From NCBI GenBank assembly GCA_964057225.1, contig OZ059895.1, positions 12,276,001 to 12,340,000 of the forward strand: DNA of 64,000 nt, in the 5' to 3' direction. Origin of the DNA: Auanema rhodensis (Eukaryota; Nematoda; Chromadorea; Rhabditida; Rhabditidae). Positions 49,705-60,778 of the stretch are shown here, piece after piece (positions within the stretch are counted from its first letter, which is position 1; the number at the start of each line of letters is the position of its first letter). The notes under the pieces are model-generated. The model had not been told where the DNA came from. It did not search any database and saw only the letters and a program-made list of their open reading frames with translations. A program made the position numbers and the translations under genes.

Positions 49705-51030
49705 CTATTGTGTGAATTGTTCGCGCAAAAAAACGCAATTCCTTCTTTGTTTCAAATCCTTAACTTCATTCAATCGAAATTGTTTTTTAGTTTGATCACC
49801 ATCTGGATTTTTACTTTTTTCATTGTTACTGAGATACAATGATTCAGTGTTTTCAGTCATCTGTAGTAGTTTTACTTGCGCCGAAATATGTTCAATGATT
49901 TTCTCGTGGGACCATTCAAAATTTTGTTTGATGTGAATATCTTTGATTATTTCAAATGGGAATTTATTGAGTACGGTAGCAACATAAAGCTCTTTGGTTA
50001 AAGATCCTCCCGCCGCTTGAATCTGTCGCAGCAGAGCTTTTATCTCTTTTAGCGTTTGAGCACAACTATCGGCTCGTCTTGAAGCTTTTGGCACCTTATT
50101 CAACTTGTTGATCAGCGTTGCTGTATCAACAGCGTATGAGGAATATTCTTCCTTCAAACAATTTTTCATAAACTCATAGTTTTCTTCGGTACCGGGAATT
50201 CCCCTAAGAAGATATTCGGCTTCACCTAATAAGGACTCACATAGGAAGTTCACTTTTTCACTTATAGAGAAAGATTCATTGTTATCAATCATTCTCATGA
50301 ATCTATCCCAGAATAAAGGGAATTTTTCCGGAGTACCGTCAAAGGTTGGAGTTTTTAATATGGGTCTTTGCAGTATTTGGTTAATCAGTCTTACTTCATT
50401 AACATGCTGATCATGCACTACCTGATCGGGTAAACTGTTTTGTTTTTCTTGTACCTCGTTTGTACAATTTTCATATTCTTTTTCTTCTGTATATTCAACT
50501 CTTTCCCGAAATTGTTGTAATTCAAGTTGTATTTCCATATCTTTGATTTTTTCTTTATTTTTATCAATAAGATTTTTTAAGAATATCAACTTGTCATTCA
50601 ATTCCAGTATTATTAACGTGGCATTGCCACGGATGTCTCCTTTTTCACCTTCTTCGAATTTTGTAAATTTTTTGTTTAATTCTTTTTGGTGCTCTTCTTC
50701 TAAAAGCTCACAAACTCTTTGAAAATTAATTTCAATGGTTTCAATTGATTGGAGTTTATTCTCCAAAATATTCAAGTAATTTTTAACTCTTGCACATTCA
50801 TTCTCTTGCGCAATAATTTGATTTACCGGCTCAGACAATTCTGAGTAATCGGTCATTTTCTTATAGTTTTCAACTTTAGAATTCAGTTTATTCAAAAATT
50901 CTGATTCTCTCCCCATTTGAAGAATATATCTTTGAGCGGAGGACATTATTTTAGCCTTCCTCAATGGATATTTCAGATTCAGCGATATTTTTATCGTCTT
51001 ATTGTTTCTTGACAAGTGATTTCTTGTCAA
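49705..51030 (-). CDS. gag: BEL Gag, capsid-containing part
   Basis: 441 residues. Residues 1-200 are highly charged coiled coil (NYLNILENKLQSIETI and similar). Residues 215-400 have the conserved Pao-type Gag pattern: LPTF-like KTPTFDGTPEKFPLFWDRF, KVNFLCESLLGEAEYLL, NYEFMKNCLKEEYSS, ending with KLLQMTENTE. The frame runs out just after the first Cys of the nucleocapsid because of a T7 run; the rest of the nucleocapsid lies in the next frame. A later Met (for example residue 29, MSSAQRY) could be the true start. Confidence 0.82.
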   Translation of the reverse strand: MTRNHLSRNNKTIKISLNLKYPLRKAKIMSSAQRYILQMGRESEFLNKLNSKVENYKKMTDYSELSEPVNQIIAQENECARVKNYLNILENKLQSIETIEINFQRVCELLEEEHQKELNKKFTKFEEGEKGDIRGNATLIILELNDKLIFLKNLIDKNKEKIKDMEIQLELQQFRERVEYTEEKEYENCTNEVQEKQNSLPDQVVHDQHVNEVRLINQILQRPILKTPTFDGTPEKFPLFWDRFMRMIDNNESFSISEKVNFLCESLLGEAEYLLRGIPGTEENYEFMKNCLKEEYSSYAVDTATLINKLNKVPKASRRADSCAQTLKEIKALLRQIQAAGGSLTKELYVATVLNKFPFEIIKDIHIKQNFEWSHEKIIEHISAQVKLLQMTENTESLYLSNNEKSKNPDGDQTKKQFRLNEVKDLKQRRNCVFLREQFTQ

Positions 51031-51194
51031 CTCGGATTTTCTACGAGTTCTTCGGAATTTTATTTCTCCGGCGGTTCTATATAACCTTTAACACAGTGTT
51101 CTTCGGAATTTATTTCTCCGGCGGTTCTATATAACCTTTGTTTTAAACTTTCCTTATCAGTAAGCAACTGAAATATCCTGCCGTAGTCGCCAAA
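51031..51194 (-). other. BEL leader and primer-binding site
   Basis: On the element strand the 5' LTR is followed after two bases by TGGCGACTACGGCAGGAT (51175-51192), complementary to a tRNA 3' end of tRNA-Arg type. The leader also holds a 51-bp tandem duplication starting at 51047 and 51098. Confidence 0.65.
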
Positions 51195-51531
51195 TGTCGC
51201 TTGACAACTGGACTTTTACCTCCAAGTATCAGTCCAAGTATGGAGTTGGTTCGTATGAGTGCGGTATTATGCGTTAAGACAAGTTAAATGAAGAAAGGTT
51301 TATTCAATAAATGCAACAACAGTAAAGTGAACAAGTGGATTGATTTTAGAATTTCCAAGAAATCCTAAAATCAATACAAAATTGGTGAGACATGAGTTTT
51401 AACCATCTGGTTCTCCCTTTTATAGGGAGGCACCAGATGGATCAAGGGGAGGAGAATGTTTTTGCGAAACAAAGTAAGAATGAGTGAAAATCAGTATGAA
51501 ACTTACATATTCTTTCACGTCGACCGTGACA
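51195..51531 (-). repeat. BEL 5' LTR
   Basis: 337 bp, nearly identical to 41353-41689; flanked by GGCCC at 51532-51536, which equals 41348-41352. Confidence 0.92.
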
Positions 51532-51599
51532 GGCCCAACGTTGCTTGACTTGCCAGATCGGACGGGATGGCGTACTTTCAACGTGGTATGGTCGTAAGC
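51532..51599 (-). pseudogene. 5S rRNA 5' piece, split by BEL
   Basis: Nt 1-68 of the minus-strand 5S gene completed by 41297-41352. Upstream spacer continues to 51659, where it is cut by an LTR. Confidence 0.92.
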
Positions 51600-51659
51600 G
51601 AAAATACCTGATATTCAATGATTTACATACTTATCCTCGTTATTGTTTTTTTTCCAATT

Positions 51660-52345
51660 TGTTCCATACGTGTCCTATAAGTAGAGCGATTGACAACGTC
51701 AATCGCTTATAAAACGGAACATTATAAAAACAAATAGCTGACGCTACATTTGAGAAACAGGAATTCAATGCAAGAATGAATGAACACTTTTTCATATTGA
51801 GTGTAATTAAAGAAAGCCCAATTCAAGCGGATTCAAGTTCCGCGGACCTGATATAACCACTTTTTATGCTCGTAAGGAAAACTATATAAGGTTTTCTTTC
51901 GAGTCCTTTAGGCTGCGACTAGAAATCATGATGTAACTTTTATTATTGTAATTTGTATACTTTATCATGAATAAAGCTTTCTCTCTATACTCTTTATCAT
52001 TTATATTTGGAAGAAAACTAAATAAATCCATGTGGTTACCCAGCCGGAACCCTGGGGAACCACCATGGAACGTGGAGGTTCCACCGAGATTCGTCTATAA
52101 CCGACGAATCTCTAAGAACCATATTTCGCTTCATAAATTTAATTTTGAAATCTTTTATACATCTAATTAAAGAATTATATTTCGATTATACTATATGAAT
52201 TTAATCTGAAATCTTTCTCTTCTTTATTTCATTCATTCAAAGAACTTTATTTTGATTTTGATTCATAAATTAATACTGAAATCTTACATACATTTATTTA
52301 AGAAAATATATTTTGAAACAACTTAATTTTCTTTAAATTAAATAA
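51660..52345 (+). mobile_element. Divergent LTR, primer site and leader fragment
   Basis: An LTR of the A/B/D superfamily (TGTTCCATACGTG start, CCATGGAACG end, 51660-52072, 413 bp), with the same tRNA-Gln primer site from 52073 (TGGAGGTTCCACCGAGATTC), then about 250 bp of AT-rich leader that stops exactly at the first base of a 5S gene (52346). Middle parts of the LTR differ strongly from the others, so this is another subfamily. The AAATAAAGC-like signal near 51970 fits polyadenylation. It sits at the right edge of the inverted 5S block. No coding region remains. Confidence 0.8.
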
Positions 52346-52464
52346 GCTTACGACCATACCACGTTGAAAGTACGCCATCCCGTCCGATCTGGCAAGTCAA
52401 GCAACGTTGGGCCCGGTTAGTACTTGGATCGAAGACGGCTTGGGAATCCCGGGTGCCGTAAGCT
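52346..52464 (+). rRNA. 5S rRNA, G87A variant
   Basis: Complete copy with G87A; its first base abuts the LTR fragment, so all normal upstream spacer is missing. A shortened unit starts at 52875. Confidence 0.9.
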
Positions 52465-53273
52465 TTTCAAATTTTTTTAACGATCATGCCACGTTGAAAG
52501 TACGCCATGCAGCTGATTTTCAATTTTATCTCTTCCGTAACAAATGTTTTTAATTTTCCAGCAGTTTTACTTAGATAGCTCAACCCAAAGCATCAAAAAA
52601 TCTTCAATCTTATTTCTATATTACAGTTATAAACCAGTAGTTTATGAACCTTCATCTTAACTTTACTGTTTCTTTCTATTTCCTATTGAAACAAACGTTG
52701 TTTAAACACTATACAACTGTGAAACTTTTTTAAATTTATTGTATTTGGAGCTCATAAGATTCAATATCATCGAGGGATTTAGATGTAACGTGGAAAATTA
52801 CATAACTAACATGAAATTGGAAAATAAGCAATAACGAGGATAAATATGTAAATCATTGAATAACAGATATTTTCGCTTACGACCATACCACGTTGAAAAT
52901 ACGCCATGCAGCTGATTTTCAATTTTATCTCTTCCGTAACAAATGTTTTTAATTTTCCAGCAGTTTTACTTAGATAGCTCAACCCAAGGCATTAAAATAT
53001 CTTCAATCTTATTTCTATATTACAGTTATAAACCAGTAGTTTATGAACCTTCATCTTAACTTTACTGTTTCTTTCTATTTCCTATTGAAACAAACGTTGT
53101 TTAAACACTATACAACTGTGAAACTTTTTTAAATTTATTGTATTTGGAGCTCATAAGATTTGATATCATCGAGGGATTTAGATGTAACGTGGAAAATTAC
53201 ATAACTAACATGAAATTGGAAAAAAAACAAAAACGAGGATAAGTATGTAAATCATTGAATATCAGATATTTTC

Positions 53274-53392
53274 GCTTACGACCATACCACGTTGAAAGTA
53301 CGCCATCCCGTCCGAACTGGCAAGTCAAGCAACGTTGGGCCCGGTTAGTACTTGGATCGGAGACGGCTTGGGAATCCCGCGTGCCGTAAGCT
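53274..53392 (+). rRNA. 5S rRNA, T43A and G107C
   Basis: Complete length with two changes, T43A and G107C. Confidence 0.88.
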
Positions 53393-53803
53393 TTTCAAAT
53401 TTTTTTAACGATCATACCACGTTGAAAGTACGCCATGAAGCTGATTTTCAATTTTATCTCTTCCCCAACAAATGTTTTCAATTTTCCAGCAGATTTACTT
53501 AGATAGCTCAACCCAAGGCATCAAAGTATCTTCAATCTTATTTCTATATTACATTTATAAACCAGTAGTTTATGAACCTTCATCTTAACTTTACTGTTTC
53601 TATCTATTTCCTATTGAAACAAACATTGTTTAAACACTATACAACTGTGAAACCTTTTTTAATTTATTGTATTTGGAGCTCATAAGATTTGATATCATCG
53701 AGGGATTCAGATGTAACGTAGAAAATTACATAACTAACATGAAATTGGAAAAAAAAACAATAACGAGGATAAGTATGTAAATCATTGAATATCAGATATT
53801 TTT

Positions 53804-53910
53804 GCTTACGCCCATACCACGTTGAAAGTACGCCATCCCATCCGATCTGGCAAGTCAAGCAACGTTGGGCCCGGATAGTACTTGGATCGAAGACGGCTTG
53901 GGAATCCCGC
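53804..53910 (+). pseudogene. 5S rRNA lacking its 3' end
   Basis: Nt 1-106 with A8C, G37A, T72A and G87A, then a direct jump into spacer (GAATTTTATCTCTTCC). The 3' end, terminator and following partial copy are deleted; helix I cannot form. Confidence 0.88.
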
Positions 53911-54048
53911 GAATTTTATCTCTTCCGTAACAAATGTTTTTAATTTTCCAGCAGTTTTACTCAGATAGCTCAACCCAAGGCATCAAAATATCTTCAATCT
54001 TATTTCTATATTACAGTTATAAACCAGTAGTTTATGAACCTTCATCTT

Positions 54049-54393
54049 TGTTCCATACGTGTCTTATAAAGAAGGCGGTTGACAACGTCAACCGACTTTT
54101 GGTTAATAGAATTCAATAAGAAACTAGACCTGAACTACTTTTTGTATAAATTCAAATATATTTGTAATTAATATTTTGCTATATAAACTTCTGAGAAAGC
54201 AACTAGGTTGGCTTTCTCATAACATGTAGTTTCATTTATTTGATTATTGTATTATGCTTTTATAATTGTATTTCCATATTCTGAATAAACTTTTTTTTCG
54301 CTACTCTCTGTTATTTTTACAATGGCATTCACACTATTAAAGTCCATATGGTTACCTAGCCGGAACCCTAGGAACCAATATGGAACGTGAACG
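54049..54393 (+). repeat. Element D 5' LTR
   Basis: About 340 bp, TGTTCCATACGTG to TATGGAACG with a local GAACGT duplication at its end; TATA-like GCTATATAAAC; primer site from 54394. It lacks the long palindrome of the copy A LTR. Confidence 0.88.
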
Positions 54394-55052
54394 TGGAGGT
54401 TCCACCGAGATTCGTCTATAAGGGACGAAACTCTATGGACCATTGCCGCTACTTTTCTCACCTTTATATTACTTTCTCTTTCTTTGAAATTTTTTTTTTT
54501 ACTCTAAAAATTTATCTTGATTTCATATCCAAAATTCTAATTTAATTTTATATTTCAAACTTTCAAGTCAATTTTGTATCTAAAAAAACTTCAATTTAAT
54601 CTAGTAATTCGAATTTATCTCTAAATATCATTCTTTTAACATCATTTCTGATATATCTATTTGAAAAAATGTCTTATACGTATTATCTATTACAATCTAT
54701 ATTCCTACTTTATTCCTCTACTTTCCTGTATGTTAAAAGCATATAATGCATAAAAACTCTTTTTGGAACAAGCATATCCAAATATTTAACCAGATAAGAA
54801 CTTGGTCCTTTGCTAAAAGTCACACGTAGTTGCGGACTCGTGTATGAACCTGACCAGGCTATTCTCCGACTAGAGACCCGCTGCAGGCTGGCCCCCTGAC
54901 AGGAACAGGAGTCGCGCATACCAACCCCATATTGTCTCTTACGTTTTGTATAATATAAGCTCAGTCTTCGTTGGTTAATAATTTCCTTCCAGGAAACCAA
55001 CAAAGATGGCTGACGCAGCGAATCAAAACCCTCCGCCGGGAAATATTGCCCA
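54394..55052 (+). other. Element D primer site, leader and gag start
   Basis: TGGAGGTTCCACCGAGATTC, then the copy A-type leader with an internal deletion, the conserved acceptor TTTCCTTCCAG, and ATGGCTGACGCAGCG (gag codons 1-5) from 55005. Similarity with copy A ends at GCCCAAA, near 55052. Confidence 0.8.
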
Positions 55053-55193
55053 AATGTGTGACTATTGTATATGTGACTATTGTATGTGTGTGACTAACAC
55101 TAACATACTATAACATATACCTTTTTTCTTGTGTGTTACCTTTTCTTGTGTTACTTTTTCTTGTGTTATGTTATGTTGTGTTATGTTATGTTG
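55053..55193. other. Left edge of cargo, GTGACTATT-rich
   Basis: Simple-sequence-like stretch with repeated GTGACTATTGTAT and TTATGTT units. No gene seen. Confidence 0.5.
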
Positions 55194-56666
55194 AACTTCG
55201 AATGAGATAATAAAGCTGAAATAAGAGGCTTTGTTAGGCAAATACAAACATTAAAATCTACCCTTATCATTGAGAGTAAGGCCATAACACTTCGGCTCTA
55301 TGGCTCGGGCCACCCCTATACATCCATCTATAATTAATATTATTATGTAATATGAACGAAACACTATAACACGAATAAGAGTATAATCAAAAGCTAATAA
55401 TGACAACTATTAGAATAATATAATAAGAATAAGATAGAATAAGAATAATATTAATTGATATATTGATCTGACGTCAAGTCACGTAATGCGTACATGTTTA
55501 TTGAACTTTATACCATGTACGGGACGCATCTATACAATAGTCAGGAAGATGCATCTTTTCCAAATTACGTGACTATTGTATATGTGACTATTGTATATAC
55601 CTGATTATTATATGTGTGACTATTGCCTATGTGACTATATGACTAACATAACATAATACCTATTTTGTGTTACCTTTTCTTGTGTTACTTTTTTTGTGTA
55701 ATTAAACATATTTAAATAAAACGTTAGTTACATATACAATTTTTATTAAACAAAAAGACAAAAAAAAACAAAAAAAAATCACTTAGTTTTCAAATATTTA
55801 ATGAAGTAATTATCCAGTTTACTATTTTTTGTCACCATTTCTTCGTGCTGTTTCTCGTAGCCCAATAATGTACATTGCCTCAACTTCGAATGAGATAATA
55901 AAGCTGAAATAAGAGGCTTTGTTAGGCAAATACAAACATTAAAATCTACCCTTATCATTGAGAGTAAGGCCATAACACTTCGGCTCTATGGCTCGGGCCA
56001 CCCCTATACATCCATCTATAATTAATATTATTATGTAATATGAACGAAACACTATAACACGAATAAGAGTATAATCAAAAGCTAATAATGACAACTATTA
56101 GAATAATATAATAAGAATAAGATAGAATAAGAATAATATTAATTGATATATTGATCTGACGTCAAGTCACGTAATGCGTACATGTTTATTGAACTTCATA
56201 CCATGTACGGGACGCATCTATACAATAGTCAGGAAGATGCATCTTTTCCAAATTACGTGACTATTGTATATGTGACTATTGTATATACCTGATTATTATA
56301 TGTGTGACTATTGCCTATGTGACTATATGACTAACATAACATAATACCTATTTTGTGTTACCTTTTCTTGTGTTACTTTTTTTGTGTAATTAAACATATT
56401 TAAATAAAACGTTAGTTACATATACAATTTTTATTAAACAAAAAGACAAAAAAAAACAAAAAAAAATCACTTAGTTTTCAAATATTTAATGAAGTAATTA
56501 TCCAGTTTACTATTTTTTGTCACCATTTCTTCGTGCTGTTTCTCGTAGCCCAATAACGTACATTGCCTCAACTTCGAATGAGATAATAAAGCTGAAATAA
56601 GAGGCTTTGTTAGGCAAATACAAACATTAAAATCTACCCTTATCATTGAGAGTAAGGCCATAACAC
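55194..56666 (-). repeat. 688-bp tandem duplication of the cargo gene's 3' end
   Basis: Two complete 688-bp units (55194-55881 and 55882-56569) and the start of a third (56570 to about 56666) that continues into the gene. Each unit repeats the last exon, the last intron and the 3' flank of the minus-strand SET gene. The first two units are almost identical (for example ACTTTATACC against ACTTCATACC; AATAATGTAC against AATAACGTAC). They lack the upstream exons. Confidence 0.85.
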
Positions 56667-59288
56667 TCCTGCTTGGTTGTGACTGAGTGCCCTTCGGCTT
56701 CAGCTTGATCGAGACTTTTCCGTTCTTCTTCAACATTAGCGAAGCAGTCAATGGCTCGGGTGGCTGCCTGCCGGATCTTGGCGAAGCCTGACTGTAGGGG
56801 GAAGGGTAAATCAAAAAAAACCTTCTTCATGTCCGTAACTATAATGTAATTTAAAAATTAGATGTAAAGTTCAGTAGGTACCTAAACTTTTTTTCGATGT
56901 CGAAAACGGAAATAGCATGGTAGGGTTCCTGTACGTTTTAAAAAAACGTTTTTTACCCTCGTCTAGGTATTTAAAAAAAAAGGCTCAAATTCAATCGGGA
57001 GAAAAAGGATCATTGGTTCCCCATTTTTGGAAACTTCCACTGTCATGCGGAGATAGCGTCCACCACCTATGTCTGCCTAAATAAATCTGTTAAATTAATA
57101 ATAAATTAACCTTACTATGCTCAACCCGTCGGTTGTGGTCTTATAATAGTGTTCGGTCCTACTAACATTAAAAGCATTCACTGCTATTGCTAGTAATATT
57201 CCTAACTTTTTCCAGTCCAACTGGCTCATCACGAAATCTTCATTTTCGTTTTTTTCGATCCTCTCCACCTCCCTCACAAAAAATAGTTGATACGAACTGA
57301 ATGATCTTATCTTATTGATTAATAGAATATTTTACATACCTGTAGAACTCATAGTAGGTGAAAGTCTTCATCCAATTTTTTTTTCTATAGATTTTAATAT
57401 TCTGAAATGATTTAGTACATACATTAAAGTATAGTTCTTACCTGCCGGTAAACATTGCGTATATTGTAGATCTCATTCTTCAGTACCGCATCTTCATTAA
57501 AAAAAACTCTTCAAAAAAGGTAATATATATTCAATTAAAATGCATACCTGCACACTATAGCAATCAGTTCTAAAAATTTTTTTTTGGATACTCGGTCTTC
57601 GTCTTCAGTATATTTCAAAAATTGCAGACTCATCCTCACAGCACCGTCCAGACCATCAGATAGCAAAAACAGAGTTCTCAAAACCTTAAGGGTTTCATTT
57701 TTTTTGGCATTCCACGACACTTTCGGTTTGCAGGATTTAATCATCCTCTCCTTCAAGTTCTTATTGTCGAAATACGAGATCATTCTCGATATCAGCTCTT
57801 CTTCCTTTTTGGAGAAACATTCGACTTTCTTAAAAAGGTTGAACGGCCTCTGTAACCTGAACAGGCAATTACGTTTCGAAACATGGCTCTAATAAATAAA
57901 ATGATTACAACAATGCACAAAAAAACAGAAAAACTTCATCGATATGTATAGCTTCCAAAGCACGTTTAAAAATTTTTTCATCATCGGATACTAAAACTTT
58001 ATTAAATTATTAAAAGAATGCATATAGTCACCTTCACAGTTATTGTTATTATCATTCAAAAAATTTTTTAGTAGTACATTGAGGGAGTTTTTCCCCTTTA
58101 TGGTTTCAAATTCTTAATAATTAATATACGTGTTATTACGCAAAAGGCAGTGTACCACATTTTTCAGAGGCAATCTTCTTTTCATTTTCATGGGCTAAAT
58201 TAAAGTTATTGGAGATATCTTGTTATATCGCTTACCAATAAGATTAAAAAAATCATCAGCGTCCCCGACAGCTTCTTCCTCCTCCTGTTCTTCCTCCAAA
58301 TCCCCCTGATCTTCATTCTCCAAATCCCCCTGATCTTCCTTCTCCAAATTCCCCTGATCTTCCTCCTCCTCCACCTGATCTCCCTCCATCAATCTAGGTT
58401 TTTTTAAAAAACCTTGAAGGCGTGTCTGCTTTTGATATGGAGCATCACAATCTTTATTGGAAAATTTCCTCTTGAGCGAGGAGAGAACTCCATAATTTTT
58501 TATCGAGTTTGATCCATGGACAACGAGTGCGCTGGCCTTCTTAAATATATTTTATGAAAATTAAAAAACTTTATAAATTTCTGATTTTACCAAACAGTTG
58601 CAACAATCATGGAATGGATACTCCGACCCCTTCGAATACCCCGTATAATTCCATAACAATTGTTCTTCCTTCAAGATCTTCCTCGAACTGCGAAATACCA
58701 AAACAGGCATGTTCAGTTTTTTAAATTTCCCGACTTGGGACAAATACATATTTTTGTGTGTTACACAATGGTTGGCAGCGAATCCCAGAATAGTCGTCTA
58801 TATAATAGTCATATATATAATAGTCATAAATATACTTTTTCGTAAAGCTTCTTGAACTTCTCAGCATCCCAGGTTCCTCCTTTATTAACTATATAACACC
58901 CCTCTTTTTTTTTGTTGGCAACACCTCGTATCCGCATATGTAACTTCCAGCCTGAATATGTAATATTTATTAAGCTTCTTAACCCCCTGACCTCTATATC
59001 ACTTGCAGCAAAAAGTCCTAGTCCTGATGCCCCAGCGGGGCCAATTTTTACCTTGTTCCATTTTCCAATGAGGTAGCTGTAAAAGGATTGTATAATTTGT
59101 AAATTAATTAAGCTAACCTGATCTTTAAATCTTTACAATCCAAGTAACGATCATCTATGTCATACAAATTTCTTAATTTATTAAGATCTTCATGGCCATT
59201 CAATGACCAAATATTTTCTAAATATAACCGTTTAAATGTTTTAATGTTTAAAAAAAAAATCTAATGCGGGAATGTCGAAGGGTTCCAT
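56467..59288 (-). pseudogene. 15-exon SET-domain protein gene
   Basis: Minus-strand gene from ATG at 59286-59288 to TGA at 56467. Proposed exons: 59118-59288, 58992-59076, 58836-58951, 58591-58797, 58236-58539, 58156-58194, 58032-58112, 57935-57996, 57548-57888, 57442-57508, 57340-57401, 57116-57296, 56957-57076, 56638-56838, 56467-56591. Nearly all introns are GT-AG and 35-51 nt, with matching phases. SET signatures: ASGLGLFAASDIE (exon 2), YICGYEV (exon 3), GFAANHC (exon 4, where SET enzymes have NHSC), ILKEEQLLWNYTG and CCNC. SET proteins usually methylate lysines on histones or other proteins. Exon 5 has a PIP-box-like QTRLQGFL and acidic EDQGDLE repeats; exons 6-15 are unrecognised. Three exons need a one-base change at a homopolymer (T10, A9, T9) to stay in frame, hence pseudogene or consensus error. 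Confidence 0.6.
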
Positions 59289-59407
59289 TTTGTGTTTAGG
59301 AATTATCGTTTTTCGTCTTCCGTTTATTGGTCGTACCAATAAATGGTCCTGCCGAGATATTATTGTTATTATAAAGCTGTTTTTTCATTTCAAATTTTTT
59401 TTTATAG
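59289..59407. promoter_or_regulatory. Intergenic region between divergent cargo genes
   Basis: 119 bp between the start codons of the minus-strand SET gene and the plus-strand small gene. It ends in a T-rich tract and TATAG, an acceptor directly before the plus ATG, compatible with trans-splicing. A shared promoter is likely by position only. Confidence 0.35.
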
Positions 59408-59890
59408 ATGGATCGGTTTATTCTTTTAATAAATCGGCACAGGTCAAAGGGGCTCCTGTCCAACAGGGAGTTCGCGCTCTTGGTAAAGGATCATGGTGAG
59501 GATCCATCAGATTTGATGGTCATGCAGACCAAGATTCGATTTTTGGCAAGGTTAGCCAAACCAGTAAGTTATTTGATCTAATTTAAGTAGTTCTTATCTT
59601 ATTGCAGGAATTTGTGCAAGCACTCTACCTCCTACAGAAATTTATTCCCTTTGATCTGACTGGCTACCGATGTACGACTTTCAGACCTTCGGCACCTGTA
59701 GTGACAGCGGATCTTCCGAAATTATCAGGATACTTTAATTTTTTGAAGTGCCGGGTCGGATGGGGAAAGGAGACTGTTTTTGAGGTAAATTTCAGGTTAA
59801 GATATAACTGTATAATTATTTTAGTACATAGATATTGATGAAAAAGGCTCCCTATCGTTGAGTTGTGGATCAATGTATATTTCCGTTTAA
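59408..59890 (+). CDS. Three-exon small cargo gene, unknown
   Basis: Exons 59408-59563 (52 codons), 59608-59784 (59 codons) and 59825-59890 (21 codons and TAA), with GT-AG introns of 44 and 40 nt in phase 0. The predicted product has 132 residues, with no signal peptide or recognised domain: a helical N-terminus (MDRFILLINRHRSKGLLSN) and an aromatic middle (YFNFLKCRVGWGKE). In exon 3 another frame (VELWINVYFRLRNHGPAENV), reached by one extra A in the A5 run near 59841, looks more protein-like and runs to a GTAAG donor, so the gene may be longer than drawn. It is divergent from the SET gene. Confidence 0.5.
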
Positions 59891-60142
59891 GAAATCATGG
59901 ACCAGCTGAAAACGTTTCAGTAAGTTCTTCTTTTTTGGAAAATTTTATTTACTTTATTCATTAATTTTTTTTTATTAATTTATAATAATTCATTCTATCT
60001 GCTACCCAAACAACAAAAACAATGTTTTCCCCAATCATCAATCTTAATATCTATGTATCACAAAATATATACTTACCTATTTTTTTCACTCTATATAAGC
60101 TCAAAATTCACCTCAAGCAGAAAAACTCCCAGCACCACAAGA
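59891..60142. promoter_or_regulatory. AT-rich region with TATA box before ORF3
   Basis: No gene seen to about 60090. CTATATAAGCTC at 60092-60103 is a strong TATA box about 40-50 bp ahead of the ATG at 60143; CCTCAAGCAG could alternatively be a splice acceptor. Confidence 0.45.
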
Positions 60143-60778
60143 ATGGCACTCGTCTTCCCTCCACCAGCCTGCGAGACACCTACCGCGATGATCAAGGAAA
60201 AATGGATCAAGATACATTCGCTCCAGATAGAACTACAACAACTGGAGACAACAAACAACCGGACTAAAAAGATAAGAATTCTCCAATCATTTTCGGAGAA
60301 TTTAGCCAGAGTTACTCTATTAATAGAGACTCTGGAAAGGTTACAATGTTCATGTAACAATGATGAAGAAGAGATGGCCAAAATGGCGCAAAACTGGTCC
60401 GAAGCCACTGCCAGCACCAAGGCCACCATCAACAAACTACGCGAAGATCTAGGCTATCCAGCCTCCGAAAATGTAGCTAGCGCGGATCTTATCCCAAGAT
60501 AGGCCGCGGAAGAGATCCACAAGAGCTGGACAGAAAAAAGTATGATGGAATCGACCAACCAGTCGATTAGGAAGGCGGGAGACCTGATCAGCCAGGTCTT
60601 AAGGATACTAATGGCGACGCGCGCCACCACTCCGGACCAGAAAAGAAAGAAAATGATGATAGCAGGCCAGGCGACGGAACTGCTGACAGACGTCAGCCTG
60701 TTCCACATATGGACGGTCGCCGACCGGCAACCCGCGACCGACTTCCAGCTGGGACAAATCGAGGAGGAAGTAGGATAA
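60143..60778 (+). pseudogene. ORF3 of element D, interrupted by TAG
   Basis: Starts at ATG 60143 (a longer reading from 60053 covers the TATA box and is unlikely). 119 codons run to TAG (60500-60502), then the same frame stays open for 91 more codons to TAA at 60776-60778. The first part is helical and charged (HSLQIELQQLETTNNRTKKI, CSCNNDEEEMAKMAQNWSE); the second also helical (QSIRKAGDLISQVLRILMAT). It is clearly GC-richer than its surroundings, and its codon use looks unlike the AT-rich genes nearby. It lies about 235 bp before the 3' LTR. No family recognised. A particle-related or regulatory protein of the element and a captured gene are both possible. Confidence 0.5.

Noticed and set aside
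52346..53392. 5S genes with two or more changes as a separate functional class
   Set aside because: The changes are private and lie next to rearrangements; decay is simpler.
58795..58835. GACTATT repeats here and at 55053 (inverted) as ends of a DNA transposon holding the cargo
   Set aside because: The right-hand copies are fully explained as a 38-nt intron of the SET gene, and no target duplication or matching ends were found.
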